The notes: generated by a model from the sequence alone, not told the origin. A stretch of 64,000 bases of DNA from Sphingomonas sp. CROZ-RG-20F-R02-07 (GCF_022662335.1 NZ_JAKNQJ010000003.1:62001-126000), one strand, 5' to 3'. Positions 24,800 through 34,142 are shown, counted from the first letter of the stretch. Made by a program: numbers and translations.

Positions 24800-26733
24800 C
24801 ACTTCACCTCCGGCAGGCTGATATAGCTTTCGTCGGGTCCGCCGACGGTGATCTTCTGAGTCGCCGCCACGTAATCCGACGGCTTGGCGAAGAAGATATT
24901 GGGCACGAACGTCTGCGGGTTGCGATCGTAGAGCGGGAACCAGCTCGATTGCACCTGCACCATGATCCGATGGCCCGGCAGAAACACATGGTTCGTGTTG
25001 GGAAGCGCGAAGTCGTATTTCAGCGGCACGCCCGATGCCAGCGGCCTGGCCACCGCCGGATCGTCGCGGTATCGCCCGCGGAATATGTCCATCGCGACGG
25101 CGAGCTGATAGCCCGCCATCTCGCGCCCGCCGGTCTTGCCGTCGGGATAGACGTCGATCAGCTTGACCACCCAGTCGCTGTCCGTCCCGCTGGTCGAGGC
25201 GGTCAGGTGCACCTGCGGCGCGCCCGAGATGGTGACGGGCGCGGTGAGCACGGGCGTCTCGAATGCGGCCATGTCGGGGCGGCCCGAAACGCTGCGCTGG
25301 TCGTCGGTCAGCCACTGGTGCCAGGTCGAACCCGTCGCATAAAGCGCCTTCACCGGTCGTGCGCGATAGCCCACGGGCGCGGCGGGATCGGAGATGTAAT
25401 CGCGCGTCTCGGCCGGCCCGGCGGCGGCATCGAAGCCGAGCGCACCGCCGGGCTTCAGATACAGCGGCACGCCCGCCGCCCCCGCCGCCGGGAAGGCCGG
25501 CAGCGTCTGCCACTGGTTCGTGCCCGTCTGGAAGGCGGTGACGGGCGCCACGTCCATCGCCGGCGCGTCGGTCTTGAGATAATGCGCGAGGAACGGCGCG
25601 AGGACGTGCGCGCGCCACCATTTCGCGGTGTTCTGATCCCATTTCACCGCGCCCAACTGGCTCGCATCCGCGCGCGCCTGCTGGCCGTGCCACCAGGGGC
25701 CGACCGACAGATAGAGCATCGACGTCGGCGTACCGCGCGCGATCAGCGCCTTGTACACCGCAGGCGCACCGTACATGTCCTCCTGATCCCACAGCCCGGC
25801 GACGAGCATCGTCGGCACGGTCAGCGGGCGCTTCGCCAGCACCTTGTCCATCGCCGCCTCCTGCCAGAACCGGTCATAGGCAGGATGCTGCGTGATCTTG
25901 TTCCAGAAGCCCAGTTGGTCGAGCCCCTGCGCCTTGCCGATCGCGCCGGCCGAACCGCCCTTCAGATAATAGTCGTAATCGTCCGCCTGGCCCGCGATCC
26001 AGGGCGTGTCGGCGTCGCGCGTGCCGTCCTGGCTCAGCATATAGGGCATCATCTGCTGGCGGAACGCGCCGTTGTGGAACCAGTCGTCGCCGCGCCAGCC
26101 ATCGACCATCGGGTTCATCGGCACCGCCACCTTCAGCGCGGGATGCGGGTTGACCAGCGCCATCAGCGGCAGGAACCCATCATAGCTGATCCCGATCACG
26201 CCCACCCGGCCGTTGGATTCGGGCACGTTCTTCACCAGCCATGCGATCGTGTCATAGGCGTCGGTGGAATCGTCGGTCTTGGTCGGGTTGAACGGCGTTC
26301 CCGCGGGCGCCGGGTTCATCATGTAGATGCCCTGGCTCTTGTGCATGCCGCGCACGTCCTGGAACACGCGGATATAGCCGCCCGCGGTGATCGGGTCGTC
26401 GGCCGTGTCGGGGTTGCCGCTCCAGCTGGCATAGACGTCGGGATCGCGCGTCGCGATCGTCTCCGCATCATAAGGCGTCCGCGTCATCAGCATGCCCGCG
26501 TCATGCGCGTGCGCAGGCAGCGCGATCACGGTGTGCAACTTCACGCCGTCGCGCATCGGGATGTCGACGACGCGGCGGGTATAGCCATAGCCGTCATCGG
26601 CCAGCTTCAGCTTGGCGGGATGTTCGTCGCCCGGTGCGCCGGGATCCTTCTGCGCGACGGCGGGCGCGGCGAGCGCGGCGAACATCAGCGCGGCGGGCGC
26701 CGTCGCGGCGAGCAATCTGTCGAACATGGCCAT
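24799..26733 (-). CDS. CocE/NonD-family (X-Pro dipeptidyl-peptidase-like) hydrolase, exported
   Basis: A 644-residue serine hydrolase with a Sec signal peptide (cleavage after VAQ, about residue 28). The alpha/beta-hydrolase core has the nucleophile in GVIGISYDGFLPL, the strand-turn RDVRG-like QDVRGMHKSQG, and a C-terminal beta-jelly-roll domain (FLPGHRIMVQVQSSWFPLYD) typical of cocaine esterase/alpha-amino-acid ester hydrolases. Likely periplasmic esterase or peptidase. Ribosome site AAGGGGATC precedes ATG 26733. Operon with the DUF885 gene. Confidence 0.9.
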   Translation of the reverse strand: MAMFDRLLAATAPAALMFAALAAPAVAQKDPGAPGDEHPAKLKLADDGYGYTRRVVDIPMRDGVKLHTVIALPAHAHDAGMLMTRTPYDAETIATRDPDVYASWSGNPDTADDPITAGGYIRVFQDVRGMHKSQGIYMMNPAPAGTPFNPTKTDDSTDAYDTIAWLVKNVPESNGRVGVIGISYDGFLPLMALVNPHPALKVAVPMNPMVDGWRGDDWFHNGAFRQQMMPYMLSQDGTRDADTPWIAGQADDYDYYLKGGSAGAIGKAQGLDQLGFWNKITQHPAYDRFWQEAAMDKVLAKRPLTVPTMLVAGLWDQEDMYGAPAVYKALIARGTPTSMLYLSVGPWWHGQQARADASQLGAVKWDQNTAKWWRAHVLAPFLAHYLKTDAPAMDVAPVTAFQTGTNQWQTLPAFPAAGAAGVPLYLKPGGALGFDAAAGPAETRDYISDPAAPVGYRARPVKALYATGSTWHQWLTDDQRSVSGRPDMAAFETPVLTAPVTISGAPQVHLTASTSGTDSDWVVKLIDVYPDGKTGGREMAGYQLAVAMDIFRGRYRDDPAVARPLASGVPLKYDFALPNTNHVFLPGHRIMVQVQSSWFPLYDRNPQTFVPNIFFAKPSDYVAATQKITVGGPDESYISLPEVK

Positions 26734-26777
26734 GATCCCCTTGGCCCCGCCCCGGCGGGCCCATCCCGAAAACGCGA

Positions 26778-26813
26778 AAGGCCCGCCCTCCCCTGCGGGA
26801 GAACGGGCCCTTC
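26778..26813 (-). terminator. Hairpin between beta-protein gene and hydrolase gene
   Basis: Outer arms GGCCCG (26780-26785) and CGGGCC (26804-26809) with an inner CTCCC/GGGAG stem. It follows the 99-residue protein gene on the minus strand; an intrinsic terminator or processing hairpin is likely. Confidence 0.6.
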
Positions 26814-26835
26814 GTTCACCAGCGCGCGAAACCGA

Positions 26836-27135
26836 TCAAGCGGTGCGCGTGCCGCTCAGCGGAAAGCTGCCGAATGCGCCGGCGCCGACCGACCCCGTCA
26901 GCGTATCGCCGTCGACCGTCGCGGTGCAGTCGAGCGTCATCGGCATCGGCACCGAGACCGACATCTTCCACGTCATCGTGTTGCCGTCGAGCGCGCCGGA
27001 GACGTCGCTCGATCCCATCGCGCCCGATCCGGTGCCGCTGAAGGTCGAGCCCTCGCCGGTCACGGTCAGGGTCAGCTTCTGGTCGCCCAGCGGGGATTTC
27101 ACCACGCAATCCCAGCTGCCGTCGATATCCGCCAT
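26836..27135 (-). CDS. Small beta-rich hypothetical protein, 99 residues
   Basis: No signal peptide. Alternating Gly/Ser/Thr beta-type sequence: ADIDGSWDCVVKSPLGDQK, LTVTGEGSTFSGTGSG, PMPMTLDCTATVDGDTLTG. It looks like a small lipocalin- or sandwich-like fold conserved in sphingomonads, with two Cys; function unknown. It lies 13 bases downstream of the M16 protease gene and is probably co-transcribed with it. Confidence 0.75.
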   Translation of the reverse strand: MADIDGSWDCVVKSPLGDQKLTLTVTGEGSTFSGTGSGAMGSSDVSGALDGNTMTWKMSVSVPMPMTLDCTATVDGDTLTGSVGAGAFGSFPLSGTRTA

Positions 27136-27148
27136 GTCGTCTTCTCCG

Positions 27149-30013
27149 TTACTTCACACCCGCGCCGGGCGCGGTCCTCGCGCTCGCCGCAGGCATCGCC
27201 GTCGCACCCGCGACGGATGCTGCCGGCATGACCTCGACCGGCAGGCCCAGCGTGTCAAGCTGCGGCTTCACCGTCTTCGCATCGCCGACCACCACCCAGA
27301 CGAATTTGGCCGGATCCACCACCCGATCGATCGCCGCATTCAGCGCGGGCAACGTCATCGCCCGGTAACGCTGCGTGATCGTGGCATAATAATCGTCGGG
27401 CCGGCGGAACAGGTCGTTGGCCTGCATCGCGCCCAGCACCGCGGGCGACGTTTCGAAATTGCCCGGCAGCGCGCGGATGCCGCCGGTGATCGCGCGGTCG
27501 AACTCCTCCTGCGTCATCGGCTTGGTCGTCACGAACTCGCGCACGTCCTGGCGCAGCGCGTCGAGCGAGGCGCCGGTCTTGTCCGCCTGCACCGGTGCGC
27601 TGACGATATAGGGTGCGGCATATTCCAGCTGCTGGAACCGGCCGTTCACGCCGTAGGACCAATGTTTGGTCTCGCGGATGTCCATGTTGATCCGGCCGAG
27701 AAAGCTGCCGCCCAGCGCGTCGTTGGCGGTGATGAGCGGCAGCAGGTCCTCGGTGCCCTTCAGCCCCGTCGCCTGCCCCGCCGCGATCACCGATTGCGGG
27801 CTGTCGGGCCGGTCGATCAGCACGATGCGCGATCGCGTGGTGGGGCTGCTCGCCGGAAACGCCTTGGTGCCAGCCGGCCCCGTGCCGCGCCAGCTGCCGA
27901 AGCGCGCCTCCAGCGCCGCCTTCACCTCGCTGAGCGGCCGATCGCTGACGACGAAGATCTTCGCCTTTTCGGGCCGCAGCCATGCCTGCTGGAACGCCAC
28001 CAGATCGGCGCGCGTCAGCGCCTTCACCGCCGCCGGATCGCCGCTGCCCGACGCCTTGGCATAAGGCGAACCGGGATTGACGAGCTTCGGCAACACGCGC
28101 TGGACGAGGCCGTTCGGGTTGGTCAGCTCCTGCCCGATCTGCGCCAGTTGCTGGTTGCGCACGCGCGCCACCTCGGCTTCGGCGAAGGCGGGATGCTGGA
28201 CGATGTCGGCGAAGAGATCGAGCCCCGCGCCCAGATTGGCGCTCGGTACGTCGAGCGACAGCGTGGTGCGATCCGACGACTGGGCCTCGCCGATCTGCGC
28301 GCCCAGCCGCTCCTTGGCCTCGGCGATCGCGATCGAGTCGCGCGTCGCGGTGCCCTCGTCCATCATGTTGAGCGTCAGTTGCTGCGTGCCGAGCTTGTCG
28401 GCCACATCGGCGGCGACGCCTGCATCGAAGCCGAGCGCCAGCCGCGTGATCGGCACCGCGGTGCGGTTCGCATAGACCAGCTCGATCCCGTTCGACAGCC
28501 GCGCCCGCTCCACCGTCGGGAAGGACAGGCCGGCCACCTCGCCCACCGCGGGCAGCGCGCCGCGCGTGCCCTTGGGCGCGGCCTCGGGTGCGGCGACCAC
28601 GTCCACCTTGGGCGGCACCTTGGCTTCGGCATAGGCGTCGCGCGGGCCGGGCACCACGGTCAGCGCATAGGTCGGGCGGCCGAGCCAGCGATCGGCAGCG
28701 GCCTTCACGCTCGCAGGCGTCTGCCGCGCGAGTTCCTCGAGCTGTTTCTTGTAGAAGCCGGGATCGTTCGAATAGAGCGCGCCCTCGGCCAGAGTCACCG
28801 CCTTGCCGTCGAACCCGCCGACCGATTCCAGCCCACGCACCTTGTCCGCCACGGCGGTGGTCGCATAGCGGCTCACCTCGTCGGCGCTCGGCCCGTTCTT
28901 CAGGAACTCGGCGACGATCTCGTCCACCCGCCGCGAGACGAGCGCGGGGTCGATGCCCGGCCGCACGATCGCGCGGATCTGGAACAGGCCGAGCTGGCTG
29001 AAGCTCTCATTGTCGGCGGAAACGCGGACGGCGAGCTTCTCCTGCTTGACCAGCGCATTGTCGAGCCGGCTGCTGGCGAGGCCGCCGAGCACGCCCGCCG
29101 CCACGTCGAGCGCGGCGCCGTCCTTGTCGTTCAGGCCCGGCACCACCCAGTTGCGCGACACCATCACCGCGGCGACGCGGTCCTTGATCGTCTCGGCGAC
29201 GGGTGCGGGCAGCGTCGGGATCGGCGCGGGCGGCACCACGCTTTGCGGCCCGCGCGCGATGCCGCCGAAATATTTTTCCACCAGCGGCCGTGCGGTGGCG
29301 ACGTCGATATCGCCCGCCAGCACCAGCACCGCATTGTTCGGACCGTAATGATCGTGGAACCAGTCCTTCACGGTCTGGAGGCTCGCCGCGTCCAGATCCG
29401 CCATCGAGCCGATCGTGGTGTGGCCGTAGGGATGCGTCGCGGGGAACAGCCCCTCGGTCACCTTATACTGGGTCAGGCCATAAGGCTGGTTGTCGCCCTG
29501 GCGCTTCTCGTTCTGGACGACGCCGCGCTGCTCGTCGAGCACCGCTTGCGTGATCGCGCCCGTCAGATAGCCCATGCGATCGGATTCGAGGAACAGCGCG
29601 CGCGGCAGCGCCGCGGTGGGCACCGTCTCGAAATAATTGGTGCGGTCGTAATAGGTGGTGCCGTTGAAATCGGTGGCGCCCACCGTCTTCAGCGGCGCGA
29701 AGAAATCGCCCGGCGCGTTCTCGCTGCCGTTGAACATCAGATGCTCGAACAGATGCGCGAAGCCCGTCTTGCCCTTGGGCTCGAACTTGGAGCCGACATT
29801 GTACCACACGCTGACCGCGACGACGGGCGCCTTGCGATCGGTGCTGACGATCACGCGCAGGCCGTTCTTCAGCACGAACTGCTGATACGGGATGGTGACC
29901 GCCTGCACGAGGCTCGAGACCGAGGCGGGCTTCGCCGCCGGTGCCGTCTGCGCCTGGCCGGCGCTTGCCAGCGCCAGCAGCGCCGCCCCGCCGAGCGCGC
30001 GTGTCTTCGTCAT
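27149..30013 (-). CDS. M16-family zinc protease, exported, duplicated core
   Basis: A 954-residue pitrilysin-type protease with a signal peptide (cleaved near AQTAP). The active domain has the inverted zinc motif HLFEH (residues 87-91) and a downstream ligand region in the VVQNEKRQ helix. A second, inactive M16 half follows (GIELVYANRTAVPITR onward). Two halves in one chain form the closed chamber that degrades peptides. ATG at 30013 is chosen because the signal peptide begins there; the frame before it is not protein-like. Confidence 0.92.
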   Translation of the reverse strand: MTKTRALGGAALLALASAGQAQTAPAAKPASVSSLVQAVTIPYQQFVLKNGLRVIVSTDRKAPVVAVSVWYNVGSKFEPKGKTGFAHLFEHLMFNGSENAPGDFFAPLKTVGATDFNGTTYYDRTNYFETVPTAALPRALFLESDRMGYLTGAITQAVLDEQRGVVQNEKRQGDNQPYGLTQYKVTEGLFPATHPYGHTTIGSMADLDAASLQTVKDWFHDHYGPNNAVLVLAGDIDVATARPLVEKYFGGIARGPQSVVPPAPIPTLPAPVAETIKDRVAAVMVSRNWVVPGLNDKDGAALDVAAGVLGGLASSRLDNALVKQEKLAVRVSADNESFSQLGLFQIRAIVRPGIDPALVSRRVDEIVAEFLKNGPSADEVSRYATTAVADKVRGLESVGGFDGKAVTLAEGALYSNDPGFYKKQLEELARQTPASVKAAADRWLGRPTYALTVVPGPRDAYAEAKVPPKVDVVAAPEAAPKGTRGALPAVGEVAGLSFPTVERARLSNGIELVYANRTAVPITRLALGFDAGVAADVADKLGTQQLTLNMMDEGTATRDSIAIAEAKERLGAQIGEAQSSDRTTLSLDVPSANLGAGLDLFADIVQHPAFAEAEVARVRNQQLAQIGQELTNPNGLVQRVLPKLVNPGSPYAKASGSGDPAAVKALTRADLVAFQQAWLRPEKAKIFVVSDRPLSEVKAALEARFGSWRGTGPAGTKAFPASSPTTRSRIVLIDRPDSPQSVIAAGQATGLKGTEDLLPLITANDALGGSFLGRINMDIRETKHWSYGVNGRFQQLEYAAPYIVSAPVQADKTGASLDALRQDVREFVTTKPMTQEEFDRAITGGIRALPGNFETSPAVLGAMQANDLFRRPDDYYATITQRYRAMTLPALNAAIDRVVDPAKFVWVVVGDAKTVKPQLDTLGLPVEVMPAASVAGATAMPAASARTAPGAGVK

Positions 30014-30188
30014 GCCGATAGTCCCCTGATCCACCCTGGTCGCAGGAGTGTAGCCGGGGCACCCGCCAGCGCAACCCGGTCGATCCGAAATCGCATGCAT
30101 CTCCGCGGACGCCCGGCGGCATGCGCATGCAACCCCTGCGTCGCCCGGCGGTTCACCCTCCGACCCCTCCCATGAAAGGTTCTTTCCC

Positions 30189-30614
30189 ATGCCCACCCGC
30201 AATGGTTCCGCGCGCTATGACGGCTTCGGCAAGGATGGCCGCGGCCATGTCTCGACCCAGTCGGGCGTGCTGTCGGACAGCCCCTACGGCTTCGCCACGC
30301 GCTTCGAGGAGACGCCCGGCACCAATCCCGAAGAACTGATCGCCGCCGCGCATGCGAGCTGCTTCACCATGGCGCTGAGCTTCGCGCTGGCGAAGGCCGG
30401 CCATGACGCGGGCACGATCGAGACCACCGCCAAGGTGACGCTCGACAAGGATGGCGACGGTTTCACGATCACGCGCTCCGCGCTGACGCTGAAGGGCCGG
30501 ATCGACGGCATCGACGCCGACGAGTTCCGCCGGATCGCCGAGGATGCCAAGGCGAACTGCCCGGTCTCCAAGGTGCTGAACGCCGACATCACGCTCGAGC
30601 AGACGCTCGGCTGA
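30189..30614 (+). CDS. osmC: OsmC/Ohr-family peroxiredoxin
   Basis: A 141-residue thiol peroxidase that reduces organic hydroperoxides. The two active-site Cys are present: C58 in AAHASCFTMALS and C124 in KANCPVSKVL, with TNPEELIAAAH typical of OsmC. The start lies right after CTTTCCC; the ribosome site (AAAGG) is about 15 bases upstream. Divergent from the M16 gene. No EcfG motif was seen upstream. Confidence 0.93.
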   Translation: MPTRNGSARYDGFGKDGRGHVSTQSGVLSDSPYGFATRFEETPGTNPEELIAAAHASCFTMALSFALAKAGHDAGTIETTAKVTLDKDGDGFTITRSALTLKGRIDGIDADEFRRIAEDAKANCPVSKVLNADITLEQTLG

Positions 30615-30633
30615 CTATGATCGGCGGCGGCCT

Positions 30634-30855
30634 TCAGAGCAGGCCGCCGCCGATACTCAGGCGCAACGCGAAGATCGCGATCAGCACCAGGTTCAGGTTG
30701 CGGCCGCCGTTCCGCGACGACAGCGCGCCGATCGCCGCACCGACGATGCCGATCGGGATCACGATCCAGTTGAGCGCGCCCAGGAACGGCGTGAACGCGA
30801 CGAGCCCGAACGCGAGCGTGACGAGACCGACGAGGATCGAGACGATGTTGAGCAT
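30634..30855 (-). CDS. Small membrane protein, 73 residues
   Basis: Two predicted transmembrane helices (NIVSILVGLVTLAFGLVAF and LNWIVIPIGIVGAAIGAL), a short basic loop SSRNGGRN and a third, weaker hydrophobic segment. Not recognised beyond being a small inner-membrane protein common in sphingomonads. ATG at 30855 chosen; an earlier in-frame start adds only basic non-family residues. Convergent with osmC. Confidence 0.65.
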   Translation of the reverse strand: MLNIVSILVGLVTLAFGLVAFTPFLGALNWIVIPIGIVGAAIGALSSRNGGRNLNLVLIAIFALRLSIGGGLL

Positions 30856-30937
30856 GTCAGCGAAGATGGCCCCGCGCCGCCGGGGCGGCAAGCCCCGGCT
30901 CACGCTTCCTTAACGCGCGGCATGGCAGGAAAAGGCG

Positions 30938-31690
30938 ATGTTCGTGCCCCCACGCCCGCTGCCCGCGCTCGCCGCCCTGTTCCTCGCGCTGGCGCTCGGG
31001 GCCTGCGGGCCGAAGGCGGACGATGCGCAGAGCCTCGAAAGCCTCGATCGCGAGCTGGCCGCGACGAACGCGGGCGGCAACGCGCAGGATCCCGCGCTGA
31101 CCGCGGCGCTGCACGACCAGATCATGGTGGATCCGGCACTCGCGCAGCAAAGCAACGCGGACGCGATCCGGCCGCCCAGCCGCCCCGATCCGGGCGCCGT
31201 GGCGATGCCCGTCGCGCGCAAGGACACGACCGATCCCGCAACGCTGAAGCCCGCGCCCGCCGCGTCGGCCACCTGCCCCGAATGCAAGGCGAAGGCGGGC
31301 GCGCTGACGCTGGGCGCACTCGCCGCGCGCCAGCCGAACCGGTCGGTGGCGGATTGCGCGCCGGGCATCGGCTATAGCGCGCTCTGGGCCACGCGCCTGC
31401 CCGCCGGCCTGCCGCTCTATCCCGATGCGCGCGTCAGCGAAGCCGCGGGCGCGGATCGCGACGGCTGTGCGCTGCGCGTCGTCAGCTTCGCGAGCGGGGC
31501 GGCACCGGCGCGCGTCATCGACTGGTTCTACACGCGCAGCACCGCGGCGGGCTACGCCGCCGAACACAAGGCGGACGGCACGCGCCAGGTGCTGGGCGGC
31601 ACGCACGGCAACGCCGCCTATATCCTCTACGTCACCCCGCGCGGCGACGGCGGCAGCGACGTCGATCTGGTGTCGAACGGCGGCGTGTGA
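30938..31690 (+). CDS. Hypothetical lipoprotein
   Basis: A 250-residue lipoprotein: hydrophobic signal ending in LGAC (Cys about residue 23). A Pro/Ala-rich linker follows, with CPECKAKAG in the middle (CxxC pair), then a compact C-terminal domain (RLPAGLPLYPDARVSEAAG, VIDWFYTRSTAAGYAAEHK, YILYVTPRGDGGSDVDLV). Not assigned to a family. Probably periplasmic and membrane anchored. Confidence 0.75.
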   Translation: MFVPPRPLPALAALFLALALGACGPKADDAQSLESLDRELAATNAGGNAQDPALTAALHDQIMVDPALAQQSNADAIRPPSRPDPGAVAMPVARKDTTDPATLKPAPAASATCPECKAKAGALTLGALAARQPNRSVADCAPGIGYSALWATRLPAGLPLYPDARVSEAAGADRDGCALRVVSFASGAAPARVIDWFYTRSTAAGYAAEHKADGTRQVLGGTHGNAAYILYVTPRGDGGSDVDLVSNGGV

Positions 31691-31720
31691 GGCGGCGCGG
31701 CCGCGGCTCCTCCCCTCTTG

Positions 31721-31824
31721 GTTCCCCGGCGAAGGCCGGGGTCCAGGTGGGAGAACCGACGTGATACGCGTTGCGCTTCGTCACCGCGGCCTTCCCAACC
31801 GGGCTCCGGCCTTCGCCGGGGAAC
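31721..31824. repeat. Dispersed repeat B pair (CCCCGGCGAAGGCCGGGG type)
   Basis: A self-complementary CCCCGGC-GAAG-GCCGGGG unit (31724-31741) and an inverted partner CCGGCCTTCGCCGGGGAAC (31806-31824) make a REP-like doublet before crcB. Single or paired copies also lie at 49367-49447 and 54710-54743. The 31691-31908 interval holds nothing else; no fluoride riboswitch was recognised. Confidence 0.75.
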
Positions 31825-31908
31825 AGTGCCGTGTGGTGCGGCTGAAGCGGATCGGCGCGTCCTCACCGCAAAGGTGACTTCGCAGCCCCCACGCGCTAGG
31901 GCTCTCGC

Positions 31909-32286
31909 ATGATTTCTCTGCTTTATGTGATGCTCGGCGGCGCGGTGGGCACCGGCGCGCGCTATCTGACGGGCAAGGCCGCGCTCGCCGCGCTGGGCCC
32001 CGCGCTCCCCTATGGCACGCTCGCCGTGAACCTGATCGGCGGGCTGCTGATGGGGCTGCTCGCCGGCACGCTCGCCAGGCTTGGCGAACAGGGCGAGCCG
32101 TGGCGGCTGCTGATCGGCGTCGGGATGCTCGGCGGCTTCACCACCTTTTCCGCCTTTTCGCTCGATCTCGCCACCATGATCGAGCGCGGCGCGCTGGCGC
32201 TGGCGCTCGGCTATGCGCTGCTGTCGGTGATCGGCGCGCTAGTCGCGCTGTTCGCCGGCCTGTCGCTCGCGCGGGGGATCGCATGA
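31909..32286 (+). CDS. crcB: Fluoride ion channel CrcB/Fluc
   Basis: A 125-residue inner-membrane protein of four helices, exporting fluoride as a dual-topology dimer. The conserved pore segments are visible: GGAVGTGARYL, GTLAVNLIGG (key Asn) and GGFTTFSAFS. The length equals the family norm. The stop overlaps the next gene (ATGA). Confidence 0.95.
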   Translation: MISLLYVMLGGAVGTGARYLTGKAALAALGPALPYGTLAVNLIGGLLMGLLAGTLARLGEQGEPWRLLIGVGMLGGFTTFSAFSLDLATMIERGALALALGYALLSVIGALVALFAGLSLARGIA

Positions 32287-33563
32287 GCGCCCCGGCCGAC
32301 CGCGCGACCGAGGTCCGGCAGTTCAACGTCGGGCTGGAGGATGACGGCATCCGGCTCGATCGCTGGTTCAAGCGGCATCTGCCCGACACCAGCTTCACCA
32401 CGGTCGCCAAATGGGCGCGCACCGGGCAGCTCCGCGTCGACGGCGCGCGTGCCACGCCGGGCGACCGGCTCGCCACTGGCCAGACGATCCGCGTCCCCCC
32501 CGACGAGCCGGCGAAGGAAGGGCCCAAGCCCGAACGCCAGCGCGTGATCCTGTCCGACGAGGAGAACGAGCGCGCGCGCGAAATGGTGATCCACCAGGAT
32601 TTCCAGGCCTTCGTGCTCAACAAGCCGCCCGGCCTCGCCACGCAGGGCGGCACCAAGACGACCGAGCATGTCGACGGTCTGCTCGACGGCCTGCAGTTCG
32701 ACAACGAGGGCCGGCCCAAGCTCGTCCACCGGCTCGACAAGGACACCAGCGGCGCGCTGCTCGTCGCGCGCACGTCGCGGTCCGCGGCGTTCTTCGCCAA
32801 GGCGTTTTCGGGGCGCACCGCGCGCAAGACCTATTGGGCGCTGATCGTCGACGTGCCCTCGATCGAGGACGGCATCATCGAGCTGCCGATCGCCAAGCAG
32901 CCCGGCACCGGCGGCGAGAAGATGCACGTCGACGAAAAGGAGGGCGCGACCGCGCGCACCCGCTACCGCGTGATCGAGCGCGCCGGCAACCGCGCCGCCT
33001 GGGTCGAGCTGCAACCCTTTACCGGGCGCACCCACCAGCTTCGCGTGCACATGGCGGCGATCGGCCATCCGATCGTGGGCGACGGCAAATATGGCGGCGC
33101 GGCCTCGTTCCTGACGGGCGGGATCAGCCGCAAGATGCACCTCCATTCGCGCCGCATCCGCGTCGACCATCCCGATGGCGGCCAGATCGACGTCACCGCC
33201 GAACTGCCGACGCATTTCGCCGAGAGCCTGAAGCAGCTCGGCTTCGACGAGAAGCTGGGCGACGCGCTGGCGATCGAGGAGAAGGCGCCGCCGACCAAGG
33301 CGGAGGAGAAACAGCGCGCCAAGGCGCATGCCAAGGGCGTCCGCAAGGAACGCCGCGGCGAACGCCGGGGCCGCGGCGCCGAAGACGCCCCCCGCGCCGG
33401 ATCGCGCCCGGGCGCCAAGGGCGCGCTCAAGAAGGACGCGCCGCGCAAGGCGGGCCCCGGAACCGGAGGCGCGCGCGCGAAGCCCGGGGGCGCCCGATCC
33501 GGCGGTGCGAAGCCCGGCGCCGGCAAACCCGGCGGGAGCAGACCCGGCGGGCCGCGGCGCTGA
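32283..33563 (+). CDS. RluA-family pseudouridine synthase with long basic tail
   Basis: Modifies uridines in rRNA (RluC/RluD type). The 426-residue protein has an N-terminal S4 domain (GIRLDRWFKRHLP), the catalytic motif HRLDKDTSGALLVA (Asp) and the motif GRTHQLRVHMA. The enzyme part ends near residue 330; the last ~95 residues are a low-complexity Lys/Arg/Ala/Gly/Pro tail (RRGERRGRGAEDAPRAGS and similar), probably disordered and RNA binding. Translationally coupled to crcB. Confidence 0.93.
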   Translation: MSAPADRATEVRQFNVGLEDDGIRLDRWFKRHLPDTSFTTVAKWARTGQLRVDGARATPGDRLATGQTIRVPPDEPAKEGPKPERQRVILSDEENERAREMVIHQDFQAFVLNKPPGLATQGGTKTTEHVDGLLDGLQFDNEGRPKLVHRLDKDTSGALLVARTSRSAAFFAKAFSGRTARKTYWALIVDVPSIEDGIIELPIAKQPGTGGEKMHVDEKEGATARTRYRVIERAGNRAAWVELQPFTGRTHQLRVHMAAIGHPIVGDGKYGGAASFLTGGISRKMHLHSRRIRVDHPDGGQIDVTAELPTHFAESLKQLGFDEKLGDALAIEEKAPPTKAEEKQRAKAHAKGVRKERRGERRGRGAEDAPRAGSRPGAKGALKKDAPRKAGPGTGGARAKPGGARSGGAKPGAGKPGGSRPGGPRR

Positions 33564-33566
33564 TGC

Positions 33567-34142
33567 TCAGGCGCCGCCGTGCCGCAGCAGCCGGTGGCCG
33601 GCGAGCCTGAGCACGCGCGTGGCGACGAGATAGAGGCCCAGCGCCAGCACCACGCCCGTCGGCATGATCCAGAAGCCCAGCATGTCGGACCCGGCACCGG
33701 GTGGCGCGGCGATCAGCCCCGCCTGCCATCCGTCGGCACCGTGCCAGAGGCCGACCCGATCCGGCACGATCGGCTTGGCGAACACGACGATGCCGATCGC
33801 CGCGGCCAGCAGATACGCGATCAGCCCCACCGAAGCGGCGGCGAACGCCAGCACGCTGCGGCCCGCCCGATCGACAATCGCCAGCAACAGCCGCGCCGGC
33901 GCGACGCGTCCCAGGGCACCGACCAGCGCATTCTCCTCGAGATAGCGGCGCGCCAGATGATAGGGCGATCCCAGCCCCGCCAGAGCTGCGTCGAGCGCCA
34001 CGTCGCCGTCGGCGGCGCAGTCGTGCAGATGACTGCGGATCTCGGCGCCGATCGCACGCCGGTCCGCGGGTTCGAGCCGCTGGAGCGACCATGACAGGCG
34101 CCGCACATAATCCTTGATGCGCCGTTCATGCGTGTCGTTCAT
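33567..34142 (-). CDS. HAAS/DUF1700-like membrane protein (PadR partner)
   Basis: A 191-residue protein. The N-terminal soluble part (LSWSLQRLEPADRRAIGAEI, RSHLHDCAADG, LGSPYHLARRYLEEN) resembles the HAAS signalling domain that usually accompanies PadR regulators; three hydrophobic segments follow (VLAFAAASVGLIAYLLAAAI and GVVLALGLYLVATRVL among them). Start overlaps the PadR gene by 17 bases. Likely a membrane partner of the regulator; exact role unknown. Confidence 0.8.
   Translation of the reverse strand: MNDTHERRIKDYVRRLSWSLQRLEPADRRAIGAEIRSHLHDCAADGDVALDAALAGLGSPYHLARRYLEENALVGALGRVAPARLLLAIVDRAGRSVLAFAAASVGLIAYLLAAAIGIVVFAKPIVPDRVGLWHGADGWQAGLIAAPPGAGSDMLGFWIMPTGVVLALGLYLVATRVLRLAGHRLLRHGGA

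Noticed and set aside
22763..24826. 687-codon open frame opposite DUF885
   Set aside because: Shadow frame with Arg/His/Asp-rich sequence and no recognisable domain.
30090..30140. GCATGCGCATGC palindrome before osmC as an OhrR-type operator
   Set aside because: It is short, GC-rich and lacks the AT-rich pattern expected of OhrR sites; no regulator gene is nearby.
26612..30175. 1187-codon open frame on the plus strand opposite the M16 protease and hydrolase
   Set aside because: His/Arg/Ala/Gly-rich shadow of the minus-strand genes; no family motif, no ribosome site; it spans several real genes.
31691..31908. Fluoride riboswitch before crcB
   Set aside because: The region is occupied by the repeat B doublet; no fluoride aptamer core could be recognised by eye.
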